Assembly (NCBI GenBank): GCA_034521495.1
Contig: JAXHMK010000004.1
Location: 310,001 to 374,000, forward strand
DNA: 64,000 nucleotides
Direction of reading: 5' to 3'
Origin: Balneolaceae bacterium
Lineage (GTDB): Bacteria; Bacteroidota; Rhodothermia; Balneolales; Balneolaceae
The notes beneath the pieces were generated by a model. The model worked only from the letters and a program-made list of their open reading frames with translations. It did not search any database and was not told the DNA's origin. Shown here piece by piece: positions 54,501-63,043 of this stretch; positions within the stretch are counted from its first letter, which is position 1; each line of letters begins with the position of its first letter. A program made the translations under genes and the position numbers.

Positions 54501-54859
54501 TTCTCAACTTTTCTTGTAGTGAAAGGTGTTGATATTGCCATTGCAACTGTTACGCCCCACCCTAAATCCCCATAAGCGCTAACTTAAAATTTTCTTTCAA
54601 TACATTTAGAGTTTCTAAAGATTTCTCCTTCTTCCTTGCCAAGGAGAGGAATTAGGGGTGGTTCAAACAGGTTCTGTTCATTTTTCACACTTTTATGAAG
54701 AAAAAGATTCCGGTCCAACCACCCCAGGAGGGCCGGGGGATGGGGCAATCAGCCATTGCGATTCTTCGCATACTTTGCAGTTTAAAAGGGGACCTGCAAA
54801 GAGCGCTGAGTTTTTCTCTGCTCTTTGAGAGAAGACAGAAAGAGCGTAGCGATTCCCAC
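54501..54859. other. Intergenic region, repeat-like sequence
   Basis: About 360 bases without a clear gene. Sections with runs such as CCACCCTAAATCCCC and TTAGGGGTGG form an imperfect long-range inverted repeat around 54552-54662. An open frame from 54695 continues into the DUF4097 remnant but its first 55 residues do not look like protein. Confidence 0.5.
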
Positions 54860-55186
54860 GAAGTAAAACTACCAGTTAATGGAGATATCACCGCATCATT
54901 CAATAATATCGGGGATAACCCCATGGCATTTAGCAATGTACAGGGCGATATTGATATAACACTCCCTTCTGATGCCGGTGTTACGGCAAAAATGAGATCG
55001 GAGTGGGGAGAGGTTTATACAGATTTTCAGATGGAGATCGACCGGTCGAACCGGGAAAGTATCGAAGCGGATACCGATGTGTACAGAGTATCAATTAACA
55101 ACTGGATTACCGGGCGAATCAACGGAGGCGGACCGGAGTATATGTTCAAAACGCTTCGCGGTGATATCTACCTGCGGAAGCGATAG
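54860..55186 (+). pseudogene. 3' remnant of a DUF4097-family gene
   Basis: The last 108 codons match the C-terminus of DUF4097 beta-helix-like proteins: KLPVNGDITASFNNIGDNPM, SNVQGDIDITLPSDAG, KMRSEWGEVYTDFQMEI and INGGGPEYMFKTLRGDIYLRK. The upstream two thirds of the normal protein, including the signal peptide, are missing and replaced by unrelated DNA. The frame has an upstream ATG at 54695, but the added part has repeat-like composition. I therefore class it as a remnant; transcription is uncertain. Confidence 0.7.
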
Positions 55187-55308
55187 AATTCGGAAAACCT
55201 GCAGATACTTTTTAAAAGTCTCCTGCCGAGTTCTGAAAAATATTGTAACACGAATCTACGTCCGATTCGTCTGATTAGTGACAAGAATAATATAAATCTG
55301 GATGTTCG

Positions 55309-58059
55309 ATGTTTTCTACCAAACTATTATCTGCACTTTGTCTTTTTATTCTCTTACCGTTAACAAGTCTTATTGCCCAGGATATTTCAACTGAGGAGAC
55401 AACAAGTAACTTAGGAACTGTCGAATCGCGCTCTTTACAGGCCGTTCGAATTTCATCCGACGATGTGATCCGGCTGGACGGAACGCTGGATGAGATGGTC
55501 TGGCAGAATGCTCCCGTTGCCACCGATTTTATCCAGCGCATACCGGACGACGGCACGCCTGCCTCAGAAAAAACCGAAGTACGAATTCTCTATACCTCGG
55601 AAGCCGTTTATATCGGCGCCCAGGCTTACGATTCCGCGATGGACTCGGTGGCTGCAACTCTCTTTCGAAGGGATGGAACCGGCTACAGCGACTGGTTTTA
55701 TGTAACCATCGATAGCTATAACGATAATCGTACGGGTTTCTCCTTTGCGGTAAATCCAAAGGGTGTACGAAAGGATATTCTGCTTTTTGATGATGATAAT
55801 GAAGACCTCCGGTGGGATGCTGTCTGGGAAGCGGAAACATCCATTAATGAGGATAATTGGACGATTGAGATGAAAATTCCGCTTTCTCAACTGCGCTTTA
55901 GTCCGCCCGAAAATGGAACAGACACAGAATGGGGAATCAATTTCCAGAGACGAATTGCCCGCAATGAGGAGATCTCTTTTTGGGCACCAACTCCGCAAAA
56001 TGCTTCGGGTTTTGTATCAAGATTTGGTCAGCTTCAGGGAATTCGTCAGCTCGAATCGCCCCGGCGTTTTGAGGTGAGTCCATATCTCTCTTCAAACCTG
56101 ACCCGCGCTCCATCCAATAGTTCAAATCCGTTTTATGATGCTAATGATTGGGGCGGATCGATTGGGGCGGACATTAAATATGGCCTCACATCGGATTTAA
56201 CACTTACAGCAACCATCAACCCGGATTTTGGTCAGGTGGAGGCCGATCCTGCGGTCATTAACCTAAGTGCATTCGAGACGTTCTTCCGTGAACAACGCCC
56301 GTTCTTCCTGGAAGGGAATGATATCTTTCAGTTTGGCAGAACGAAGACGTTTAACACCTATGGAAATCCAATAACCTTTTATTCACGTCGTATCGGCCGC
56401 GCACCGCAGGGAAACCTGAATCAATACAATGACTATCGGAACGAATCTGTTTATAATCCCGATGCTGTCGATGATATCTACACCAATGCACCGGATCAAA
56501 CCACTATTGCAGCCGCTGCCAAAGTAAGCGGAAAGACACAATCCGGCTGGTCGATTGGGCTGTTGAATGCGTTTACCACGAACGAATCATCCCCTTACCA
56601 GATCAACCAAAACGGCCCCACCGGTGATTTTACCGTTGAACCAGCTACGAACTATCTCGTTGCCAGAACTAAAAAAGATATAAACAGCGGGAACAGCGTT
56701 TTCGGTGGATTCTTCAGCGCTGCCAACCGCCGGGTCAACGGAACCTATTTTGAGGATTTTCTCCACTCTTCCGCATACCTGGGCGGCATGGATTTTGAAC
56801 ACAATTGGGATGACCGAAACTGGTCTTTCAGCGGAACCATTTCTGCCAGCCAGGTAAACGGAACACCTGATGCAATAGAACGTACTCAAAAATCATCGAC
56901 CCGGTATTACAATCGTGTAGATTCAGATAAGCTGAGCGTCGACCCTGATCAAACCAGCCTCAGCGGATTCGCTACAGAAGTGAGTCTTCAAAAATCCGGA
57001 GGGGAACACTGGCTCACATCGCTGACCTATTCAGAGGTGAGCCCCGGCTACGAGGTAAATGATCTTGGATTTCAAAACAGGGCAGACTACAGGGCGGGAG
57101 CAATTGCTTTGGCCTATAAAGAATCGAACTCAGATTTGATAAGGTTTTATCAATTTTTCATTGCTGCAACATATGCCCAAAATTATGACGGCGACGTAAT
57201 CTCAAACAATCCTGCAACAGGGGGTGAATTTCGGTTCAACAATTTGTGGTCCTTCAACTTCAATATTCAATATTCAGGTAAACGTTATCTCGATCGCCTG
57301 ACCCGCGGTGGGCCTGTTTCCGGGCGGCCGAAGGATTACAGTATTAATTTCAATCTGAGGTCCGATCAAACCAAAAAAGTGTCGTACGGTATTGGCGGAT
57401 TTTACAGAAACGAGGTAAACAGTTACGAAATCGATCGGCGGTTTTGGAGTTTCGTAGAATTTCGGCCTACCTCTTACATTCAACTGGAAATCTCACCGCA
57501 ATTTGGCTGGGAAATTGAAAGTGACCAATATGTAACCGATGTGGACGATGTGCTGGCAACAAATACTTACGGTACACGCTATCTGTTTTCTGATCTTGAT
57601 CTCACCTACATCTCCACCAGTATTCGGCTGGACTGGACCTTTACCCCGGATATGAGTCTTCAGCTCTATGCCCGACCTTACATAAACTCTGGCGATTTCT
57701 ACAACTTTAAAGAGTTCAAAACTCCCCGCGAGTATGAGTTTAATATCTATGGAGAAGATGCCGGTACCATCACCTATTCGGAGGCGGATGAGGAGTACAC
57801 TGTTGACCCCGACGGAGAGGGGAACGCTGAACCTTTTACGTTTTCTGAGCAGGATTACAACTTCCGGTCCATCCAGGGAAATGCCGTGTTTCGGTGGGAG
57901 TACCGGCCGGGTTCCACTCTCTTTCTGGTATGGCAGCACGACCGTTCAAGCAGCGGCCAACAGGATGACTTTCGATTTGGGCGGGATTTCAGAAACCTTT
58001 TGGAGGCTGAATCAACGAATATCTTTTTAGTGAAGCTGAGTTACTGGTTTGGTTCGTAA
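55309..58059 (+). CDS. DUF5916 outer-membrane barrel protein, second paralogue
   Basis: A 916 aa exported protein with a signal (LCLFILLPLTSLIAQ). The CBM9-like domain has VIRLDGTLDEMVWQNAPVAT and VRILYTSEAVYIGAQAYDS. The DUF5916 fixed blocks are NPDFGQVEADPAVINLSAFE and FFREQRPFFLEGNDIF. The C-terminal strands end in YRPGSTLFLVWQHDRS and FLVKLSYWFGS, with aromatic residues near the end as in outer-membrane barrels. It shares the exact block order with the protein at 46842 but has longer loops. It is on the plus strand downstream of the DUF4097 remnant and is probably under its own promoter. The role in carbohydrate or peptide handling is unproven. Confidence 0.9.
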   Translation: MFSTKLLSALCLFILLPLTSLIAQDISTEETTSNLGTVESRSLQAVRISSDDVIRLDGTLDEMVWQNAPVATDFIQRIPDDGTPASEKTEVRILYTSEAVYIGAQAYDSAMDSVAATLFRRDGTGYSDWFYVTIDSYNDNRTGFSFAVNPKGVRKDILLFDDDNEDLRWDAVWEAETSINEDNWTIEMKIPLSQLRFSPPENGTDTEWGINFQRRIARNEEISFWAPTPQNASGFVSRFGQLQGIRQLESPRRFEVSPYLSSNLTRAPSNSSNPFYDANDWGGSIGADIKYGLTSDLTLTATINPDFGQVEADPAVINLSAFETFFREQRPFFLEGNDIFQFGRTKTFNTYGNPITFYSRRIGRAPQGNLNQYNDYRNESVYNPDAVDDIYTNAPDQTTIAAAAKVSGKTQSGWSIGLLNAFTTNESSPYQINQNGPTGDFTVEPATNYLVARTKKDINSGNSVFGGFFSAANRRVNGTYFEDFLHSSAYLGGMDFEHNWDDRNWSFSGTISASQVNGTPDAIERTQKSSTRYYNRVDSDKLSVDPDQTSLSGFATEVSLQKSGGEHWLTSLTYSEVSPGYEVNDLGFQNRADYRAGAIALAYKESNSDLIRFYQFFIAATYAQNYDGDVISNNPATGGEFRFNNLWSFNFNIQYSGKRYLDRLTRGGPVSGRPKDYSINFNLRSDQTKKVSYGIGGFYRNEVNSYEIDRRFWSFVEFRPTSYIQLEISPQFGWEIESDQYVTDVDDVLATNTYGTRYLFSDLDLTYISTSIRLDWTFTPDMSLQLYARPYINSGDFYNFKEFKTPREYEFNIYGEDAGTITYSEADEEYTVDPDGEGNAEPFTFSEQDYNFRSIQGNAVFRWEYRPGSTLFLVWQHDRSSSGQQDDFRFGRDFRNLLEAESTNIFLVKLSYWFGS

Positions 58060-58068
58060 AAAATTTAT

Positions 58069-58704
58069 TTACTCTGCCTTATCAAAAACGAGATAGTAGA
58101 ACCGATCCGATTCATCCTGAGTATCTATCAACTCAAACCCGGCATTTGTGATCTCTTCAATAACTGTTTCAGGAGTAACTCCATGCTGGTCGCCCGAAGC
58201 TCTTTCGCCGGGTTCCGCCTCTTCTCCACGCGGCCTGAAATCGATAATGGCAAGTCGTCCGCCCGGTTTCAGGGATTCCAGCAAACTGGCATTAAAGGAT
58301 GGGGGATCGCCAATATGATGATAAACCCTTCTCAAAAAAATTGCATCGCAACACGCTTCAGGCAGGTTGGTTTGCTCCGGGTGACCTTCCAGCACAGTTA
58401 CGTTGCTCAATCCTGAACTTTCAATACTTCTCAGCAGATCATCAATTGATTCTTCACCAAGCTCGGTGCTGTAGATATGTCCTTCCGGCCCAACATATTG
58501 AGCCAGTTCAATACTTTGATCTCCATCTCCTGCACCTATATCAGCTACAATTGAACCTTCGGTGAGTTCCAGTGCATCAATCAGCCATTGTACATCTCTT
58601 GAATATTCCTGGGCTGATGCGCATCCAAAAAGCAATAGAATTGCAGCAACAGTAAGAGTGCAATTTTTCCATTTTTTTGACCTTGCCAGGATATGAATAT
58701 TCAT
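58069..58704 (-). CDS. Exported class I SAM-methyltransferase-like lipoprotein
   Basis: A 211 aa protein with a signal ending in a lipobox (VAAILLLFGC, cysteine near residue 28). The rest is a Rossmann-type methyltransferase fold: VADIGAGDGDQSIELAQYVG (SAM glycine motif, near residue 54), IYSTELGEESIDDLL (acidic ribose-binding residue), TVLEGHPEQTNLPEACCDAIF and LKPGGRLAIIDFRPRGEEAE. The motifs look intact, yet the signal would place it outside the cytoplasm, where SAM is not made. Either the signal is decoy or mispredicted, or the fold has a new role. It is 54 bases downstream of the HAD gene, same strand. Confidence 0.8.
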   Translation of the reverse strand: MNIHILARSKKWKNCTLTVAAILLLFGCASAQEYSRDVQWLIDALELTEGSIVADIGAGDGDQSIELAQYVGPEGHIYSTELGEESIDDLLRSIESSGLSNVTVLEGHPEQTNLPEACCDAIFLRRVYHHIGDPPSFNASLLESLKPGGRLAIIDFRPRGEEAEPGERASGDQHGVTPETVIEEITNAGFELIDTQDESDRFYYLVFDKAE

Positions 58705-58758
58705 TTTTCAAGGATTTTTATTTTGATTATCTACATTAATTAATCCAATTCGTGAAGA

Positions 58759-59430
58759 TTAACGTTCAAAAAGTTGAAAAAGTCGTTCAATAGTCATCTC
58801 CTCAAAATCCTTGATCACAATGTGTGCGCCATTAAATTCCTCCGGGGTATGTGTTGTCGCCACGCCCACCACTTTCATATCAGCATTGAGCCCTGCCTTC
58901 ACCCCGGCCACTGAATCTTCAAAAACCACACAGCATTCCGGTTCTATCTCCAGTCTATCTGCCGCTTTCAAATAAATTTCGGGGTTGGGTTTCCCTTCTG
59001 ATACATCGGCCGAGTGCAGAAACACATCGAAATAGTGCCGAAGATTGAGGCTGTCCATAATAAAATCCAGGTTTTCGATGGGGGCTGATGTTCCAACTGC
59101 GGCTTTGATCTCTCTTCGTTTCAGTTCATCTAAAAAATCAATCAACCCGCTTACCGGTTCTACATCATTTCTATACAGATCGCGGAAAATGGACTCCTTT
59201 TCATCGGCCCATTGTTTTCCCTTTTCAGGAGTGTATTTATCGCCAAAAATAAATGGAAATATTTCGGCATTCGTCCGGCCATACACATGATCTTTCAGCT
59301 CTTGGTCACTGATAGAGATGTCATGTTTATCCAGAAATATTTTGAACGCTTTTTTATGATAGGGATTGGTATGAACAATTACGCCGTCCATATCGAAAAG
59401 TGCGGCGATGGAGGTTGGGGTGTTTGGCAT
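58759..59430 (-). CDS. HAD-superfamily beta-phosphoglucomutase-like phosphatase
   Basis: A 223 aa protein with motif I ALFDMDGVIVHTNPYHKKAF (nucleophile Asp near residue 13), motif II AAVGTSAPIENLDFI, the Lys region SEGKPNPEIYLKAADRL and the metal motif VVFEDSVAGVKAGLNADM. The helical cap has the YGRTNAEIFPF sequence typical of sugar-phosphate phosphatases. Likely substrate is a sugar phosphate, in keeping with the glycan genes nearby. It is the first gene of a pair with the lipoprotein methyltransferase. The DEAD-box helicase upstream is 132 bases away on the same strand. Confidence 0.87.
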   Translation of the reverse strand: MPNTPTSIAALFDMDGVIVHTNPYHKKAFKIFLDKHDISISDQELKDHVYGRTNAEIFPFIFGDKYTPEKGKQWADEKESIFRDLYRNDVEPVSGLIDFLDELKRREIKAAVGTSAPIENLDFIMDSLNLRHYFDVFLHSADVSEGKPNPEIYLKAADRLEIEPECCVVFEDSVAGVKAGLNADMKVVGVATTHTPEEFNGAHIVIKDFEEMTIERLFQLFER

Positions 59431-59562
59431 ATGGTATTCTGATGCTATTTATTTGGTTTGAAAGTCCTAACAGAATAGACACTAAATCTTCTCAAATCAA
59501 AAAAATATCCTGCAGCAGGTATTGCAATCCCTGCTGCTTGATACTTGCAACCTGTACCTGTG

Positions 59563-60810
59563 TTATCGTCTGCTTCTGAATTTTCGTTTCCGTCCAGAAG
59601 GGCGTTTTCTCTTTTTGTTACTACGGCTACTGTTTGAAGATCGCTGATTTTTTTGTGAACCAGACGAACTTCCATGAACCGAAGCATATTCGTGCTCGTC
59701 AATCACGGGAATCTGTTTCCCGATCAGTTTTTGGATATCGCGGATGTAGGCTCGTTCAACGGAGTCTACAAAGGAGAGGGCTGTTCCGTCAGCGCCTGCG
59801 CGTCCGGTTCGTCCGATACGGTGGACATAGGTTTCCGGCTCATTCGGTATCTCGTAGTTGATTACATATTTCAACTCATCTACGTCAATGCCGCGGGCGG
59901 CAATGTCGGTCGCCACAAGTACGCGCGTTTTCTGATCTTTAAAATTGCCCAGTGCCCGCTGCCGTGCTGACTGCGATTTATTTCCGTGAATAGCTTCAGC
60001 ATTAATATTTCGGCCATTCAACAGTTTAACCACCTTATTGGCATTCCGCTTTGTGCGGGTAAACACCAGGGCAGATTCAATCCCCGCATCCTGTAATATA
60101 TCGATCAAAAGATTCTTCTTATTTCCTTTTTCAACGAAATAAAGACCCTGGGTAATGGTGTCTACGGTGGGTGATTCCGGTTCGATTTCTACTTTTGTCG
60201 GATTATGCAAAAGAGAGTTCGCCAGTTTTAAGATCGTATTCGGCAGAGTAGCCGAGAAGAAAAGCGTCTGGTGTTTTTTGGGCAGAGCTTTCCTGATTTT
60301 TTTGATGTCGTGAATAAAGCCCATATCGAGCATCCGGTCAGCTTCATCTAATACAAAAACTTCAACATCTGAGAGGGATATATGACCCTGGTTCATCAGG
60401 TCGAGAAGTCGCCCGGGAGTAGCCGTGAGTATATCCACGCCTTTATTCAGTTGTTTTACTTGTCGTTTTTGACTCACTCCACCGTAAACAACTGTACTGT
60501 TCAGGCCTGTGTATCGTCCGTAATTTTGAAAACTTTCTTCGATCTGGATGGCCAGTTCCCGTGTTGGGGTTACTACCAAACTCCTGATTTTCTTCTGGCC
60601 TCTTTTCTGTGGATTTGCTCCCAGGTTCTGTAAAATCGGGATGGCAAAGGCGGCCGTTTTACCGGTTCCTGTTTGTGCACTCGCCATAAGGTCCCTGCCT
60701 TCGAGGGCAATAGGTATCGCTTTTGATTGAATAGCTGTGGGGTTAGAATATCCTTCTTGTTTTAGAGATCTAAGGATAGGATCTGTGATATTCAATGATT
60801 TAAATGACAT
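59563..60810 (-). CDS. DEAD-box ATP-dependent RNA helicase (RhlE-type)
   Basis: A 415 aa helicase. All core motifs are present: the Q-motif region GYSNPTAIQSKAIP, motif I ASAQTGTGKT, Ia PTRELAIQI, II VLDEADRML, III FFSATLP, IV ALVFTRTKRNA, V VATDIAARGIDV and VI YVHRIGRTGRAG. The C-terminal tail (SSSGSQKNQRSSNSSRSNKK and onward) is basic and disordered, as in RhlE proteins that assist ribosome biogenesis and cold adaptation. The ATG at 60810 is chosen because the longer reading adds a non-conserved stretch. A terminator-like hairpin lies 20 bases upstream of this start in the leader. Confidence 0.93.
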   Translation of the reverse strand: MSFKSLNITDPILRSLKQEGYSNPTAIQSKAIPIALEGRDLMASAQTGTGKTAAFAIPILQNLGANPQKRGQKKIRSLVVTPTRELAIQIEESFQNYGRYTGLNSTVVYGGVSQKRQVKQLNKGVDILTATPGRLLDLMNQGHISLSDVEVFVLDEADRMLDMGFIHDIKKIRKALPKKHQTLFFSATLPNTILKLANSLLHNPTKVEIEPESPTVDTITQGLYFVEKGNKKNLLIDILQDAGIESALVFTRTKRNANKVVKLLNGRNINAEAIHGNKSQSARQRALGNFKDQKTRVLVATDIAARGIDVDELKYVINYEIPNEPETYVHRIGRTGRAGADGTALSFVDSVERAYIRDIQKLIGKQIPVIDEHEYASVHGSSSGSQKNQRSSNSSRSNKKRKRPSGRKRKFRSRR

Positions 60811-60829
60811 AATATATATAAAATGAAAA

Positions 60830-60858
60830 AGCCCGCGCTTAAACATTTAAGCCGGGCT
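60830..60858 (-). promoter_or_regulatory. Terminator-like hairpin in the helicase leader
   Basis: On the minus strand AGCCCG, CTTAAA and their complements form a 12-bp stem with small bulges, followed at once by five T. It ends about 16 bases before the helicase ATG. It could terminate leftward transcription from the antitoxin gene or work as an attenuator for the helicase itself. A TTTTATATATATT stretch between the hairpin and ATG is AT-rich. Confidence 0.55.
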
Positions 60859-61050
60859 AAGAAATAAATGAGCCTGAAGGTACGGATAAAATTGGTGAGG
60901 TGTGCTATTTAACATAGGGTCGACGTAAGAATCTTGAATATGACGCTCCCCTCCTGTGTAAGTGTTTTGTTTTGATACATAGGTAAGGAGGGGTTGGGGG
61001 AGGTAGCTTTGTGATTTCAGGCTTCAAATCTAATCAGATTTTTGTTTCCC

Positions 61051-61136
61051 AAACTGGCGCAAGTGTTAAATCCGTTATTTCATAGGATTAATTGAAATCA
61101 TATAGTCAGTAAATCACGGATGTCACTTGCGCCAAA
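61051..61136. repeat. GGCGCAAGT inverted repeat, family 3, copy 2
   Basis: A roughly 86-base element with ends CTGGCGCAAGTG and CACTTGCGCCA. The middle is almost the same as in the copy at 61522 (TTAAATCCGTTATTTCATAG versus TCTAAATCCGGTATTTCAAA). Confidence 0.75.
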
Positions 61137-61197
61137 TGGTGTTTACCACCTTAGGCAAAATTAGGAGCCGCCAAGGACAGGAAAGAAGGCTCAGGCA

Positions 61198-61404
61198 TTA
61201 TTCGGCAAGTTTATCCAGTGATTTTCGGTGTTTTTTACTGATCTGCTGATAAGCGGACTTGGCATCCACTTTTTTAATTAACAATCCCTCCTCGTGCGGA
61301 ACAATCTCAACTTTATCATCCTCCTCAACCTTCAGGAGTTTCAACAGGGCTTTTTCGAGGAGAATGCCTCGGCTGTTTCCAATTTTTTGAAGTTTTTTAA
61401 TCAT
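61198..61404 (-). CDS. AbrB/MazE-type (SpoVT-AbrB) antitoxin-like protein
   Basis: A 68 aa swapped-hairpin DNA-binding protein: MIKKLQKIGNSRGILLEKAL, LLKVEEDDKVEIVPHEEGLL and a short C-terminus (SAYQQISKKHRKSLDKLAE) that in antitoxins contacts the toxin. No toxin gene follows on the minus strand, so it is an orphan or acts as a regulator. Upstream is a pair of direct repeats (61421-61440) that are also present before the decayed second copy at 63323, consistent with autoregulation. Confidence 0.82.
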   Translation of the reverse strand: MIKKLQKIGNSRGILLEKALLKLLKVEEDDKVEIVPHEEGLLIKKVDAKSAYQQISKKHRKSLDKLAE

Positions 61405-61420
61405 GATAATGTGTGGGTTT

Positions 61421-61440
61421 GTTCTTACATAGTTCTTACA
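61421..61440 (-). promoter_or_regulatory. Direct-repeat operator upstream of antitoxin
   Basis: On the minus strand TGTAAGAAC occurs twice with an 11-base period (about one helical turn), 17 bases upstream of the antitoxin ATG. The same pair and spacing occur at 63543-63562 before the decayed copy. Likely the binding site of the antitoxin. Confidence 0.55.
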
Positions 61441-61521
61441 ATGATTATACGAAAAGATTTGGTGAAAAGTATAGGGGAGCTTTTACACAGTGATAAAGAC
61501 TTTGATCGGATGGCTGCCCCC

Positions 61522-61638
61522 AAACTGGTGCAAGTTCTAAATCCGGTATTTCAAAGGATTAATTGGAATCAAATGGTCAATGTTTGGTTGGAACAATCAT
61601 TTTACCATCAGTAGGTCAAGGATGTCACTTGTGCCAAA
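61522..61638. repeat. GGTGCAAGT inverted repeat, family 3, copy 3
   Basis: A 117-base element with ends ACTGGTGCAAGT and CACTTGTGCCA. It shares its left half with the copy at 61051 and has about 30 extra bases in the middle. Confidence 0.7.
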
Positions 61639-61653
61639 TCTTTTTTGGATAGA

Positions 61654-61693
61654 GAAAAGGGCACAAGTGACGCTTCGCTTAATACTTGCGCCA
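61654..61693. repeat. GGCACAAGT inverted repeat, family 3, copy 4 (short form)
   Basis: A 40-base hairpin (GGCACAAGTGACGCTTCGC with ACTTGCGCC at the right end), nearly identical to the complement of the element at 39051-39090. Confidence 0.7.
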
Positions 61694-61771
61694 GATAGGG
61701 GGGTTAGATCTGAAACAGAACAACCAACACAAACCACAGAACCACCAATAACAAGTTAAGAAACCCTCATT

Positions 61772-62719
61772 CTATTCCCACTCAGGGAATTGAGTCTTAT
61801 TCAGGTCCAGTGCGGCAATCGCTTGCATATCAGATTCATCAAGCTCGAAATCGAAGATATTTACATTTTCTGCCATATGGGCCTTCTGTGATGATCTTGG
61901 AATAGCAACGATGCCCCGTTGGTAGTGCCAGCGCAGGGCCACCTGTGCATTGCTCTTGCCATACTTTTTGCCAATTTCCGCAAGCGTTTCATTAGTAAAA
62001 TGCCCGTTTCGTCCCTGTGCCAGCGGCGACCACGCTTCATGTTGAATGTTATGATCGTTTAAAAACTTCAGGTCATCGGGCTGCATAAAGAAAGCATGTG
62101 TTTCGATCTGGTTTACTGCCGGGGTCACGCTGAAGTTATCCATCAAATCAGTAATCTGTTCGGCTGTAAAATTACTGACACCAATCGCTTTGATTAACCC
62201 ATCCTTATATAGCTCTTCCATGGCTCTCCATGTACCATTAACATCGCCGCGCGGCCGGTGAATTAGATACAGGTCCAGGTAATCCAGTCCCAGTTTGTTC
62301 AACGAAGTTTGAAATGCTTTTTTCGTACTTTCATATCCTGAATCGTCAACCCACAATTTTGAGGTTACAAAAAGCTCTTCCCGGTCGATTCCACTTCGTT
62401 TTATCCCGCCTCCTACAGCTTCTTCATTACCGTAAATTGTGGCGGTATCGATAAGCCTGTAACCCAATGAAATGGCATCGGCAACACATCTTATACCGAG
62501 CTCATCGTCAAGGTATAGCGTTCCAAACCCAAGAATAGGCATATCTACGCCATTGTTAAGTGTAATGGTTTCAATTGAGGTTGCCATTGGACCGGCATTC
62601 GCAGCGCCAAATACTTTGGAAGTTCCCAAACCCATAAACATTGCAGAACCGGCTAACTTTGCTCCGGTTTGTAAAAACTCACGTCGATTCATTCCATTTT
62701 TATGATTTTTTTTATTCAT
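61772..62719 (-). CDS. Tat-exported aldo/keto reductase
   Basis: A 315 aa NADPH-type aldo/keto reductase with a twin-arginine signal (NRREFLQTGAKLAGSAMFMG). The ATG at 62719 is chosen because it begins just before the Tat signal; an earlier in-frame ATG would read through a repeat. The catalytic tetrad is visible: Asp and Tyr in LIDTATIYGNEEAVG, Lys in FVTSKLWVD and His in YLIHRPRGD. The NADP-binding end is IPRSSQKAHMAENVNIF. A Tat signal on an AKR is uncommon, but Tat-exported AKRs with cofactor loaded before export are known. Substrate unknown. Confidence 0.87.
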   Translation of the reverse strand: MNKKNHKNGMNRREFLQTGAKLAGSAMFMGLGTSKVFGAANAGPMATSIETITLNNGVDMPILGFGTLYLDDELGIRCVADAISLGYRLIDTATIYGNEEAVGGGIKRSGIDREELFVTSKLWVDDSGYESTKKAFQTSLNKLGLDYLDLYLIHRPRGDVNGTWRAMEELYKDGLIKAIGVSNFTAEQITDLMDNFSVTPAVNQIETHAFFMQPDDLKFLNDHNIQHEAWSPLAQGRNGHFTNETLAEIGKKYGKSNAQVALRWHYQRGIVAIPRSSQKAHMAENVNIFDFELDESDMQAIAALDLNKTQFPEWE

Positions 62720-63043
62720 GGTATTCTCTTTTGATTTAAAAAAATTCAACTTTAGGCTACCTGACAGACCGTAATACTTATTATATCCTTTCAGAGGGCT
62801 TTGCAAAACCGTGGTTACTGGTCAATCTGAACTCGATTCAGATTCTCCATTCGTCTTTATAGCCTGTATCTGGAGATCCTGAATCAAGTTCAGGATGACG
62901 GTCATAGTTTTGCAAAGCCTTCTTTCAGATTTCAGGCCATAAAACAGATCTATCGATAAGTCTCTCCTTGTAATGTAAGGACATGAATTACTTTTTGCAT
63001 TTTTTTTACTCAGGTATCCGGTACTATAGCGGTTATACCTCCA
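62720..63043. other. Upstream region with family 1 element
   Basis: About 320 bases with the family 1 element at 62794-62923 and an AT-rich tail. Nothing else is recognisable. Confidence 0.5.
62794..62923 (+). repeat. Palindromic dispersed element, family 1, copy 4
   Basis: A 130-base copy, ends GAGGGCTTTGCAAAAC and GTTTTGCAAAGCCTTCT. The interior has the same two palindromes and CTTTATAGCC centre. It lies 75 bases upstream of the aldo/keto reductase start. Confidence 0.9.

Larger units (their letters stand above)
60811..61197. other. Leader region with terminator-like hairpin and repeats
   Basis: About 390 bases without a gene. It holds the leader hairpin at 60830-60858, a GC-rich stretch with CTCCCCTCCT..AGGAGGGG near 60950-60995, and a family 3 element at 61051-61136. 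Confidence 0.6.
61405..61771. other. Region between antitoxin and aldo/keto reductase
   Basis: About 370 bases with the direct-repeat operator (61421-61440), a conserved 40-base stretch starting ATGATTATACGAAAAGATTT shared with 63563, one long family 3 element (61522-61638) and one short (61654-61693). A frame from 61441 for 57 residues is partly within the repeat, so I do not call it a gene. Confidence 0.5.

Noticed and set aside
61441-61614. A 57-residue rightward frame starting at the direct repeats
   Set aside because: Its second half is a family 3 repeat and the duplicate at 63563 is broken after about 20 codons. No family match. It may be the start of a lost divergent gene.
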